A stretch of 12,772 bases of DNA from Bovifimicola sp050309585 (lineage in GTDB: Bacteria > Bacillota > Clostridia > Lachnospirales > Lachnospiraceae). The stretch covers positions 1-12,772 of the forward strand of contig JBNRML010000166.1 in NCBI GenBank assembly GCA_050309585.1. Reading direction: 5' to 3'. The translations under genes were made by a program, and so were the position numbers. Below, piece after piece: positions 1-6,293 of this stretch (position 1 is the first letter of the stretch; the number at the start of each line of letters is the position of its first letter). The notes under the pieces were generated by a model. That model searched no databases and was not told the DNA's origin. It saw only the letters and a list, made by a program, of their open reading frames with translations.

Positions 1-202
1 CTGTCCATTCCCAATCCTGTTTGAAGGATATGATTTTAGGAAGCTCATCAATTTTAAACTTCTGATATTTTGGAGAATGGGAATCATCGAAAGCCCACTG
101 TTTGAGAGGGATGTATCTGCAGATAAAATTTAATAACTGACCAATAATTTTATTTTGGTATTTGATGTAATTTAATAAGTATAGTATAATGTCCACGAGC
201 AT
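1..202 (-). CDS. IS transposase, N-terminal part (cut by window edge)
   Basis: Open reading frame entering from the left edge on the minus strand; 67 codons are visible. The protein begins MLVDIILYLLNYIKYQ and continues with a hydrophobic/aromatic helix and a DSHSPKYQKFKIDELPKI segment. I associate this type of N-terminus with DDE-type IS transposases common in Clostridia, but the catalytic domain lies outside the window and the IS family is not settled. AAGGAG (211..206, minus) lies 3 nt from ATG 202 and 9 nt from an in-frame GTG at 196, so the true start may be the GTG. A TATAAT -10 lies at 243..238 (minus). An inverted repeat of the start region lies further upstream (see finding). Intactness cannot be judged. 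Confidence 0.6.
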   Translation of the reverse strand, partial: MLVDIILYLLNYIKYQNKIIGQLLNFICRYIPLKQWAFDDSHSPKYQKFKIDELPKIISFKQDWEWT

Positions 203-266
203 TGTCTCCTTTGTATAGTTGATGTTTGGTCGCGGATATTATACCACAAAAGGGAGGTCAATGCTC
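197..266 (-). repeat. Inverted repeat able to mask the transposase ribosome site in read-through RNA
   Basis: GAGCATTG (197-204) and CAATGCTC (259-266) are perfect inverted repeats. Beyond them, CTCC and TTT of the upstream arm can pair with GGAG and AAA of the Shine-Dalgarno, with small internal loops. The downstream arm contains the SD and the ATG at 202. The upstream arm lies upstream of the -10 at 243..238, so the transposase's own transcript would lack it while transcripts entering from outside would contain it. Confidence 0.5.
238..243 (-). promoter_or_regulatory. Candidate -10 box of the left-edge transposase
   Basis: TATAAT on the minus strand, about 36 nt upstream of the ATG at 202. 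No good -35 lies at 17 bp; a TTGACC (261..256) sits only 12 bp away. Position fits a short 5' leader for the transposase, but this is a weak promoter call. Confidence 0.35.
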
Positions 267-312
267 TTTTTGTTTGCAAACTCCCTAAAATAAAGGTTTT
301 TAATAAAAAATG

Positions 313-335
313 AGGTAGTAAACTTGACACTACCT
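313..335. repeat. Small hairpin before the FlxA-like gene
   Basis: AGGTAGT (313-319) and ACTACCT (329-335) form a perfect 7-bp stem with a 9-nt loop, ending 9 nt before the AAGGAGG of the gene at 359. It has no trailing T-tract, so it is not a normal terminator. The TTGACA at 324-329 in its loop and right arm has no -10 at a usable distance. Apart from this hairpin and the transposase promoter, 203-358 shows nothing I recognise. Confidence 0.3.
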
Positions 336-358
336 ATATTATCAAGGAGGACAAAACG

Positions 359-1093
359 ATGACAGTAAATGGTATTAGTGGAGCAAATAATGGTATGCAG
401 CCAGGAAGTTCAGGAAGAATTACCCAGCTAGATTCTGTCAGCAAAAATATTCAGAATCAGATAGCAAATGCACAGAAAAAGTTGCAGGAATTATCTTCTA
501 ATGAGGAACTTTCTATTGAAGATAAGATGAAGAAAAGACAGGAAATACAGCAGGAGATCAATAATCTGAATCAGCAGTTACGACAGCATCAGATGGAGCA
601 GAGAAAAGAGCAGCAGATGAAAAAAACATCTATGGATGATATGCTTGGAGACAGCAGAAAGACTGCTCCGAAATCAGGAAATCAGAGTGCAGGTCTGTCA
701 CAGGCAAGTATGCAGACGATGATTTCCGCAGATTCCTCTATGAAACAGGCAAAGGTACAGGGTAGTGTGGCAACACAAATGGAAGGCAAAGCAGGTGTGT
801 TGGAATCTGAAATTAAGATGGATAAAGGTAGAGGAGCAAGTACAGAAAAGAAAGAGGAAGAACTGGCTGATTTGCAGGCAAAGGCTCAGGAGGCAACAGC
901 GGCACAGGTATCTACACTTGCAGATGCAAATAAGAAGATGGAAGAAGCTGCAAGTGCAGAACAGAAGGTTTCAAAGACTGAGGATAAAGATAATTCTATA
1001 AAGAAGAATGCAGATGACAAGATTGATGAAGATAATAGTGTAAACATTAGTACTTCAGAACCTGTTGGACATAATGTTGATGTGAAACTGTAG
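359..1093 (+). CDS. FlxA-like coiled-coil protein
   Basis: A 244-residue, highly polar protein rich in Q, K, E, A and S, with no signal peptide or membrane segment. Residues about 20-90 form heptad-like coiled coil (ITQLDSVSKNIQNQI, EIQQEINNLNQQLRQ), the arrangement of FlxA-like proteins (Pfam FlxA family). FlxA in E. coli is under flagellar sigma control, but the clostridial relatives have no established function. The rest is low-complexity helix (about 150-220) and an acidic, Asn-rich tail. Start is ATG 359, with AAGGAGG at a normal distance. No convincing promoter precedes it; the IS to the left may have displaced it. A frameshifted small gene follows closely, suggesting a former operon. 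The family call is from pattern; the role is unknown. Confidence 0.65.
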   Translation: MTVNGISGANNGMQPGSSGRITQLDSVSKNIQNQIANAQKKLQELSSNEELSIEDKMKKRQEIQQEINNLNQQLRQHQMEQRKEQQMKKTSMDDMLGDSRKTAPKSGNQSAGLSQASMQTMISADSSMKQAKVQGSVATQMEGKAGVLESEIKMDKGRGASTEKKEEELADLQAKAQEATAAQVSTLADANKKMEEAASAEQKVSKTEDKDNSIKKNADDKIDEDNSVNISTSEPVGHNVDVKL

Positions 1094-1150
1094 GTTGGTT
1101 AATTAAATAAATCTTGCATGGATGCTGATAAGGACAAGGAGGTTGGTTAA

Positions 1151-1296
1151 ATGTCAGAGATAAATTGTTCATCAAGGCGGCCAACGAGTTTTTTTCTGAA
1201 AGGGATGAGATTATTGCTAACACCAAAGTTATGATGGAAATGGCCTGTGAGACGGATTCGCTTGACAGGGATTTACAGGATAGCATCACAGAATGA
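1151..1296 (+). pseudogene. Small frameshifted gene after the FlxA-like gene
   Basis: A perfect AAGGAGG (1135-1142) precedes ATG 1151, but that frame runs only to an early stop (MSEINCSSRR...). From 1159 the next frame reads 45 codons of clean, protein-like sequence, DKLFIKAANEFFSERDEI, then a segment with MMEMACETDSLD and LQDSITE, ending at TGA 1294-1296. Restoring one base near 1158-1159 would join the start to this frame as a protein of about 48 residues. I infer a real small gene broken by a one-base deletion, or a sequencing error. Family not recognised. The segment AGGTTGGTTAA occurs at both 1092-1102 and 1140-1150, as if the intergenic region had been partly duplicated. Confidence 0.4.
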
Positions 1297-1342
1297 AGTA
1301 AGGGTATAGAAATAGGATTTGATGGCACTCAGGCAGAAATGC

Positions 1343-1371
1343 TTGGGTGTCATTTCGGGTTAGTGTATAAT
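1343..1371 (+). promoter_or_regulatory. Candidate promoter of the ISLre2 transposase
   Basis: TTGGGT (1343-1348), 17-bp spacer, TATAAT (1366-1371). It lies about 105 bp upstream of the transposase start and would give a leader of roughly 95 nt containing the hairpins at 1390-1415 and 1419-1477. I could not define the left inverted repeat of the element; it probably starts between 1297 and 1343. Confidence 0.5.
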
Positions 1372-1389
1372 TTTTATTGGCAAAAAAAT

Positions 1390-1477
1390 GGGAAGAAGTA
1401 AAAATACCTCTTCCCAAACATACAGTTTTTCTTTATGATGTTAACTGCGAAGAAAAACACGTAAAGGAGACTGTATG
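1390..1477 (+). promoter_or_regulatory. Structured leader of the ISLre2 transposase
   Basis: Two structures. First, GGGAAGA (1390-1396) pairs with TCTTCCC (1409-1415). Second, GTTTTTCTT (1425-1433) pairs with AAGAAAAAC (1450-1458); outside it, CATACA (1419-1424) pairs with TGTATG (1472-1477), which contains the first ATG. The AAAGGAG at 1463-1469 stays in an unpaired bulge. Inferred to dampen translation of the transposase from the first ATG. Confidence 0.4.
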
Positions 1478-2917
1478 ATGAGTACTATTTTAAATGAGAA
1501 TCTTATATCTTTCAAGGAGTTGGAGAAAAAAATATTTGCATATGTATGTGAACTGGCAAGAGAAATTACACAGATTATGTTGGAATCTTATGATAAGGAA
1601 CTTGCAGAAGGCCGGGATAAAAAGGTTTATAGAAATAAAGGAACCAGAGATACCAGTACAAAAACAGTGTATGGTGAGGTATCCTACTCCAGAAGAGTCT
1701 ATAGGACAGAAAATGAGAAGGGTCAGGCGGAGTATATCTATCTGCTGGATCAGGCTATGAAGATGGATAAGATTGGCCTTATTTCAACAAATCTTGCAGA
1801 AAAGATAGCATTGACAATTACGGAATCCCCATATCGTGTTACAGCCGATATTATTAACGAAACCTGTGGTCAATCCATCAGTGCACAAGGGGTATGGAAT
1901 CTTGTGCAGCGCCTGGGAGAAAGAATTGATGAGGAAGAAATGCAAGCAGTTCATCAGATGAATGCAGACCAGGCAAAGGGATCTAAAACCATCCCTGTAC
2001 TTTTTGAGGAGATGGATGGAGTATGGCTCCACATGCAGGATGAACATCATAAGAAAATGAAAAAACAGGAAATGAAAGTATTTACCATGTATGAAGGATG
2101 GGATGCAGTTAAAGAAAAGGAAAACCGAAGCACGCTTGTGGGAAAAACCATGCTTGCCGGAATGGAAGACAGTAACACCTTTCATGAAAAACGTGAGGCA
2201 TGTATCCGTCAGAAATACGATGTTGATGAGATTGGCCAGAGAATATTAAACGGTGATGGAGGAAGTTGGATTAAAGAACCTTATGATTCAGATGCTATCT
2301 TTCAATTAGACCGGTATCATATATATCAGGAAATCCTGCGAAAGATAAAAAATAAGAAAGCACAGAAAGAAATACGCAGGCTGCTGGAAGAGGAAAAAAT
2401 CGAGGAAATGCTGGAGTATATAGAAACATATGCAAACAGCGTGGAAAGCCCGGATGAAAAGAATAAGGAAAGTAAATATGCCAGAGAACTGTTAAAATAT
2501 CTGGAAAATAATAAGAATGGATTATTGCCTTATGACAAGCAGGGAGTAAAAATACCGGAGCCATCGGAAGGGCTTATATACAAGCATATGGGAGTGCAGG
2601 AGAGTCAGAACTGCACCGTAATAACAATGAGGATGAAACACAGGAGAATGAGATGGTCAAACGCAGGCGCAAATAACATTGCAAAAGTGCTTTACAGAAA
2701 AGAGAACAAAGAATTAATCAATACAATTGAACGTTACACAGACGGATTGATTTTTACAATGCAGATGCGGGAAGTAATTGAAATCCTAAGTGCCGCAAAA
2801 ACACCGGCAAAGGATGGAAAAGGAAATTCGTATGCCGACAGAATCAGAATGCATATGCCGTTACTGGATGCAATGCAAAATGCATCGACAAAGGCATTTA
2901 TGAGAGTGTTTAGTTAA
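1475..2917 (+). CDS. ISLre2 family transposase (UPF0236)
   Basis: A 480-residue protein of normal family length, apparently intact. Recognisable family features are the N-terminal region with RDKKVYRNKGTRDTSTKTVYG followed by the EVSYSRRVY strand, a central VLFEEMDGVWLHMQ acidic segment, the NGDGGSWIKE motif (about residues 251-260) and the FQLDRYHIYQEI motif, then the C-terminal MKHRRMRWSNAGANNIAK block. Members move ISLre2-type insertion sequences and were long annotated as UPF0236. AAAGGAG (1463-1469) serves ATG 1475 or ATG 1478. Promoter and leader hairpins lie upstream and a TGTAC-AAAA-GTACA hairpin lies just after the stop (2924-2937). It separates the FlxA-like region from the debris at 3068-3373, so it probably inserted into, or carried along, older broken genes. 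Confidence 0.9.
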   Translation: MMSTILNENLISFKELEKKIFAYVCELAREITQIMLESYDKELAEGRDKKVYRNKGTRDTSTKTVYGEVSYSRRVYRTENEKGQAEYIYLLDQAMKMDKIGLISTNLAEKIALTITESPYRVTADIINETCGQSISAQGVWNLVQRLGERIDEEEMQAVHQMNADQAKGSKTIPVLFEEMDGVWLHMQDEHHKKMKKQEMKVFTMYEGWDAVKEKENRSTLVGKTMLAGMEDSNTFHEKREACIRQKYDVDEIGQRILNGDGGSWIKEPYDSDAIFQLDRYHIYQEILRKIKNKKAQKEIRRLLEEEKIEEMLEYIETYANSVESPDEKNKESKYARELLKYLENNKNGLLPYDKQGVKIPEPSEGLIYKHMGVQESQNCTVITMRMKHRRMRWSNAGANNIAKVLYRKENKELINTIERYTDGLIFTMQMREVIEILSAAKTPAKDGKGNSYADRIRMHMPLLDAMQNASTKAFMRVFS

Positions 2918-2942
2918 AAAGATGTACAAAAGTACACAGTAA

Positions 2943-3069
2943 GTCTTAGTCCTCTTGATTATAGAAAAGCTGCCGGGAAGTTCCTGTCAAGAGTGATTCG
3001 CACCACACGTGGCTTTACTCTTGACAGGAACTGCTCTGACAGCTAAGAAACAGTCAAGAGGACTAAGCC
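2943..3069. repeat. Long nested palindrome downstream of the ISLre2 transposase
   Basis: Two perfect inverted repeats are nested. The outer arms CTTAGTCCTCTTGA (2945-2958) and TCAAGAGGACTAAG (3054-3067) are 14 bp; the inner arms (2979-2994 and 3017-3032, AGTTCCTGTCAAGAGT and its complement) are 16 bp. AGCTG (2968-2972) and CAGCT (3040-3044) pair between them. The inner loop carries a CCAC-AC-GTGG mini-hairpin. The seven bases CTCTTGA occur four times in alternating orientation, so an alternative fold into two side-by-side hairpins is possible. It could be an IS end, a structured RNA or a cruciform; no T-tract marks it as a terminator. Confidence 0.75.
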
Positions 3070-3373
3070 TGAAATTGCCATAAAGGATGGCGAATTTATA
3101 AGAAAATATGTTAATCATAAAGAAAAAAGAAAAAGTGCCAACGATTACTTGACACAAACTGAAGGATGTTGTAAAACCATTATATGATGATGGAATCCTT
3201 ACGATGGGCATATATGATTTCCTTCTAAATGAGCATAGTTTAGAGTTATAAATAGGGACTAGGATATGTTCACGTGAACGAAAAATATCCGTGGGTGAAC
3301 AAAGCCAATCAGTAGATTTGCCTGTAGAAATCATTGGGTTTACGCACTTTGATGAGTTTTTTTTGACTAAAGG
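3068..3373 (+). pseudogene. Unrecognised coding debris upstream of the NUDIX gene
   Basis: Three stretches read like protein but are broken. At 3068 onward one frame gives PEIAIKDGEFIRKYVNHKEK and continues with RKSANDYLTQTEG before a stop. Another frame from about 3160 gives KDVVKPLYDDGILTMGIYDF, then LLNEHSLEL and a stop at about 3250. After that stop the same frame reads SRERKISVGEQSQSVDLPVE and IIGFTHFDEFFLTKGDD, running across the NUDIX start. None has a usable start site. I read this as the remains of one or two genes disrupted when the IS arrived; family unknown. It also contains the 12-bp palindrome GTTCACGTGAAC (3268-3279). Confidence 0.3.
3268..3279. promoter_or_regulatory. Perfect 12-bp palindrome, possible operator
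   Basis: GTTCACGTGAAC is perfectly self-complementary. It is flanked by GGATAT (3262-3267) and ATATCC (3285-3290), which extend the symmetry with a 5-nt offset, and GTGAAC recurs 21 bp further on (3295-3300). About 100 bp upstream of the NUDIX gene, it has the look of a repressor site, but no promoter with good boxes is next to it. Confidence 0.3.
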
Positions 3374-3375
3374 AG

Positions 3376-3864
3376 ATGACAAAGTTGACAAAAGATATGA
3401 CAGTCCCATGTGATAACGGACTATTAAATATTCGTGTTGGTGCGATTATTATGAAAAATGACAAGATACTCATGGTCGGAAATAAAAGAACGGAGTATTT
3501 ATATTCAGTAGGAGGAAGAATCAAGTTTGGTGAGACTGCTGAAGAAGCTATTAAAAGAGAAGTATTTGAGGAAACAGGAATACGAATGGAAGTGGAAAGA
3601 TTAGGTTTTATTCATGAAAACTATTTTTATGGTGATGCTGATACTAATCTCGGAAAACTTATCTATGAGATATCGTTTTTCTTTTATATGAAAGTACCAG
3701 AAGATTTTCAACCAATTAGTCAAAGCTTTACAGAAGATAACCAGGCTGAATTTCTAGAATGGATAAATCTTGATTCATCTAAAAAGTTTTATCCTGATTT
3801 TTTTAGAACAGAACTATTACAACCAGAACCTGGAGTGAAGCATTTTATTACAGATGGACGCTAA
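3376..3864 (+). CDS. NUDIX hydrolase
   Basis: A 162-residue soluble protein with a perfect Nudix box (GX5EX7REUXEEXGU) at residues 47-69: G47, E53, R61-E62, E65-E66, G68-I69. The family hydrolyses nucleoside diphosphates linked to another moiety, using Mg2+ held by the REXXEE glutamates. Substrate cannot be told from sequence; the N-terminal NIRVGAIIMKNDKILMV strand-turn-strand and SVGGRIKFGE segment are typical of small housecleaning or ADP-sugar-type members. Start choice: AGGAG (3371-3375) touches ATG 3376, so ribosomes more likely use TTG 3385 (9 nt away) or ATG 3397; the domain is complete either way. It seems a lone gene, followed by a promoter for the next one. No clear promoter or terminator of its own was found. 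Confidence 0.9.
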   Translation: MTKLTKDMTVPCDNGLLNIRVGAIIMKNDKILMVGNKRTEYLYSVGGRIKFGETAEEAIKREVFEETGIRMEVERLGFIHENYFYGDADTNLGKLIYEISFFFYMKVPEDFQPISQSFTEDNQAEFLEWINLDSSKKFYPDFFRTELLQPEPGVKHFITDGR

Positions 3865-3969
3865 ATATAACAATGAAGTGGAAGAATAGGAGAAATGAAG
3901 AACCTTGAGTATTGTCTCGTAATGGTATCTCATATACGCTTATGACCAAATTTAATAAAAAAGTTTTTC

Positions 3970-3998
3970 TTGACAATAAAAGCATACCATGTTATGAA
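3970..3998 (+). promoter_or_regulatory. Promoter of the small lipoprotein gene
   Basis: Consensus TTGACA (3970-3975), 17-bp spacer, TATGAA (3993-3998). Transcription would start near 4005, about 22 nt before ATG 4027. This promoter lies inside the longest open reading frame and so argues against any start upstream of 4027. Confidence 0.65.
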
Positions 3999-4026
3999 TA
4001 AGAAAAATTATGTAGGTGATGTAAAT

Positions 4027-4428
4027 ATGATGGTAACACATAAGAGAATTATGGCAGGAGTTCTATCTTTGATTATTGCGATGTCGTTATTTGGATGCGG
4101 TAATAAGGAGAAGTCAGGTGATAACACATATGATGCCGAGTTTATGGGAGTGCAGTGGATTAGAGAAGTTGATGAAGATATGGAGTTTCTGAGTTTTATG
4201 ACTGACGGAACCTTTAGTTATTATTGTTCATGCGGCAATCCCGTGAACGATTCAGACTTAATACAATCATATAGTTATGATGAAGATAATCAAACAATTA
4301 CTTTTAATGCAGCAGAAACGACAGATTCTATGGTTACAAAGATAAAAGTTCTGGAATTTGACAAGGAACATCTGAAACTGGATTTCGACGGTGATATAAG
4401 AGAGTTTAGAATCGAAAGTAAATCATAA
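4027..4428 (+). CDS. Small lipoprotein, lipocalin-like mature domain
   Basis: 133 residues from ATG 4027 (ATG 4030 is also possible). A charged N-terminus (THKR), a hydrophobic stretch GVLSLIIAMSLF and a lipobox LFGC predict export and lipidation at Cys24. The acidic mature part of about 110 residues alternates short strands (FLSFMTDGTFSYYCS, DNQTITFNAAE, KIKVLEFDKEHLKLDF), a pattern like small lipocalin-like lipoproteins of Clostridia; ligand and role unknown. The reading frame extends upstream to 3970, but that start falls in the promoter, while AGGTGAT (4014-4020) gives 6-nt spacing to 4027. It is a single-gene unit with its own promoter (3970-3998) and terminator (4475-4514). Confidence 0.75.
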   Translation: MMVTHKRIMAGVLSLIIAMSLFGCGNKEKSGDNTYDAEFMGVQWIREVDEDMEFLSFMTDGTFSYYCSCGNPVNDSDLIQSYSYDEDNQTITFNAAETTDSMVTKIKVLEFDKEHLKLDFDGDIREFRIESKS

Positions 4429-4474
4429 CCATACGGAAACTGTAAATTAAAACTGATTTGCAGACCTATTAGAT

Positions 4475-4514
4475 GCAGTGCTGAACTATAGTTGACGGTC
4501 AGTGCTGCTTTTTT
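4475..4514 (+). terminator. Rho-independent terminator after the small lipoprotein
   Basis: Stem GCAGTGCTGA (4475-4484) with TCAGTGCTGC (4499-4508), ten pairs including two G-U, 14-nt loop, followed by six T (4509-4514). Confidence 0.75.
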
Positions 4515-4581
4515 ATGCTAAATATGTATTATGATAAAAAAGTGAATGGTAAAACAGAATGATAAATAAGCAGGAGTGTTT

Positions 4582-5394
4582 ATGAAAGAGAAAAAAAAGG
4601 TGTGTAAATTTGGGATGAGAGTGATGTCAATATTGTTTGGCATATGTTTGACAATTGCTGTGTTAGTCTCGATATGTATGAAATATTATGAAGCCATAAG
4701 TCTGATTATTTTTCTTGGGATATACATATATCTTTTGTGTTATGGGTTAATTATGGTGTTGACTCCGCTAAAACCACCAAATGAGGAGGAAATAATAGAA
4801 TTTCAAAAAAAGAATGCCGAAGAACGCAAAAATTGTTTGAAATCGTGGCGGATATTATGTGTTTGTTTATTGGTAATAACTATTGGAATTGGAATAGGGA
4901 TAACTGTTGATACGGTACATCGTAAAGAAATTGTAGAGATTGAAAAATCGATATACATAAAAAATGTAGAAGAACATGGAAATGGTATTTTAACATACTA
5001 TGATATATATAAGGTCAAATATCAATATGAAGGAGAAGAATGTGAGGTTAAGTTGAAGTATGATGAAAGATTTGTGACGTGGACAATAAAGGCCGAGCAT
5101 TCATATGTTTATGCTGATAAAGATGGAGCAAGGCCGTTTTGGGAGAATTTTTTTTATACAATTTTTTTTGATGAATTAGCTTTATTATTCACAGGTTTCA
5201 TTATTACTTTTTTTATTAATATAGAAAGAGTGATTAATGCAGCGGGCGAGCTTGAAGTGGAAGAGGAGCGATTAGCTGAAAAGAAAACAAGAAAAATGAA
5301 TTATTTGTTATTGGTTTTCACATTAATTTGTTTTTTGTATTTTTTAATAATGTTGTGTATACATTTTTTTCCTGTTTTTGGACTGAAATTTTAG
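4582..5394 (+). CDS. Five-helix membrane protein of unknown function
   Basis: 270 residues from ATG 4582, chosen because AGGAG (4572-4576) lies 5 nt upstream; a GTG two codons earlier overlaps that site. Predicted membrane helices are about residues 13-33, 38-60, 90-109, 190-213 and 240-265. Between helices 3 and 4 lies a domain of about 80 residues rich in strands (YDIYKVKYQYEGEECEVKLK), reminiscent of DUF3592-type domains, and before the last helix an acidic coiled segment (ELEVEEERLAEKK). No enzymatic motif is visible. No terminator follows; the next 500 bases hold only gene remnants. Codon use is very A/T-rich, like its neighbours. Confidence 0.7.
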   Translation: MKEKKKVCKFGMRVMSILFGICLTIAVLVSICMKYYEAISLIIFLGIYIYLLCYGLIMVLTPLKPPNEEEIIEFQKKNAEERKNCLKSWRILCVCLLVITIGIGIGITVDTVHRKEIVEIEKSIYIKNVEEHGNGILTYYDIYKVKYQYEGEECEVKLKYDERFVTWTIKAEHSYVYADKDGARPFWENFFYTIFFDELALLFTGFIITFFINIERVINAAGELEVEEERLAEKKTRKMNYLLLVFTLICFLYFLIMLCIHFFPVFGLKF

Positions 5395-5397
5395 AAT

Positions 5398-5450
5398 GGG
5401 TAAGCTAGAATTGGAAAGTTAGAATTGGTACGCTTACGGTAAAATCTTTA
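5398..5450. repeat. Short direct and inverted repeats after the membrane protein
   Basis: TAGAATTGG occurs twice in close succession, and GTAAGC pairs with GCTTAC on either side of the pair. This is a minor repeat without a T-tract. It may mark a junction between the membrane-protein gene and the ABC-F remnant. Confidence 0.25.
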
Positions 5451-5472
5451 TATATTAAGGTGAAATATTTAT

Positions 5473-5628
5473 AACATTCATATTTGGGATGAACCATTAA
5501 ATTACATTGATATTTTTTCGAGGATGCAGCTAGAAAGGTTAAATTTAGAGTATCAGCCAACAATGCTGTTTGTTGAGCATGACAGGAAATTTTGCGAAAA
5601 AATAGCCACGAAGGTAATAGATTTATAA
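5473..5628 (+). pseudogene. C-terminal remnant of an ABC-F ribosome-protection protein
   Basis: 51 codons followed by TAA read as the end of an ABC-F ATPase: Walker B-type IWDEP, the D-loop-like LNYID, the SRMQLERL helix, then TMLFVEHD with the switch histidine, and the tail FCEKIATKVIDL. This order is characteristic of the second nucleotide-binding domain of Lsa/Vga/Msr-like ABC-F proteins, which release antibiotics from the ribosome. The upstream part (Walker A, signature, linker, first domain) is missing; a TGA closes the frame at 5461-5463, three codons before the recognisable sequence. The fragment is certainly non-functional. It records a former resistance-type gene, or a chromosomal ABC-F paralogue, deleted to its tail. 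Assignment to ABC-F is firm, subfamily less so. Confidence 0.8.
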
Positions 5629-5893
5629 TTTTTGTAAATTTTGTCGTTTTTTCGGTGCTGAAAGAACGGAAACTTTCTACCTGATCATATTTTAACTGAG
5701 TAAGCAGTTATAAGGAACCTGACGTTTGGACGACCGACCCAAAAACGGTACATTGTTTAACGATAATTGGTAAAAACAGGTGGTAACAATCTGGAATTAT
5801 ATGATAATATAGAAGAAATAAAAATGTCTTTGAATATTTCATAAGATATAGGACCAGTGAAAAAGAGAAAAAATTTCATAGTGACGTGTTATA
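5629..5893. other. Intergenic stretch, nothing clearly recognised
   Basis: 265 bases between the ABC-F remnant and the next lipoprotein. They hold a weak hairpin GTTTTTTC/GAAAGAAC (5643-5664) without a T-tract and a TATGATAATAT stretch (5800-5810) that could be a -10 region but lacks a decent -35. No open reading frame of note on either strand. Confidence 0.4.
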
Positions 5894-6271
5894 ATGAAGA
5901 AGTTTAATTTATTAAAATCTCTGATATTATTGGCTTGTACTTTTACTCTTGCTCTTACAGCCTGCAGCAAAACACAGAAAAGCACAGTTTCAACCAAGGA
6001 ACCTGCAACTGGCATTGAAAGTTCTGATTGTTATGAGGAGGTAGACAGTACTCTGTCAGCCTTATGTAAAAGTGAAGAATTCATTAACGCAACGGATGAT
6101 GAAAAGGCTAAACTAGCATCATCAACCTTAGAAGAACTTGAAGCTAAAGATCTTATTATGAAAGGATCCATTGCTTATAATGCACCGGATAATAGTAGTA
6201 TCAACTTTAAATACACTAATGGTGCGAGGGGTGCATTTGTACTTAAAGAGTTTGATGAAAGGTTAAATTAA
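5894..6271 (+). CDS. Small lipoprotein, first gene of the ABC transporter cluster
   Basis: 125 residues with a textbook lipoprotein signal: KK, then SLILLACTFTLAL, then lipobox LTAC with Cys24. After a Ser/Thr-rich linker comes a mostly helical region (VDSTLSALCKSEEFINATDD, then EKAKLASSTLEELEAK) and a short strand pair at the end (SINFKYTNGARGAFVLKEF). Family not recognised. No Shine-Dalgarno is visible before ATG 5894; instead TGTTATAAT (5888-5896), an extended -10 sequence, overlaps the start, so either initiation is weak or the annotated start is wrong, although the signal peptide needs it. The gene precedes the 100-aa protein by 22 bases and the ABC genes after that, suggesting a shared transcript and possibly a surface accessory role for the transporter (inference). 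Confidence 0.65.
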   Translation: MKKFNLLKSLILLACTFTLALTACSKTQKSTVSTKEPATGIESSDCYEEVDSTLSALCKSEEFINATDDEKAKLASSTLEELEAKDLIMKGSIAYNAPDNSSINFKYTNGARGAFVLKEFDERLN

Positions 6272-6293
6272 ATATAGGCAAAGGAGATAAAAA

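Noticed and set aside
324..340. Promoter TTGACA with TATATT before the FlxA-like gene
   Set aside because: Only 5 bp separate the boxes.
2987..3409. Minus-strand open frame of 140 codons
   Set aside because: It runs antisense through the palindrome and debris, has no family resemblance, and overlaps the NUDIX start.
3309..3524. Minus-strand open frame of 71 codons
   Set aside because: Antisense shadow of the NUDIX gene, whose Nudix box is perfect in the plus frame.
3970..4026. Upstream start for the small lipoprotein
   Set aside because: The segment contains the TTGACA/TATGAA promoter, and the SD and signal peptide fit ATG 4027.
5643..5664. Terminator after the ABC-F remnant
   Set aside because: The stem is weak and no T-tract follows.
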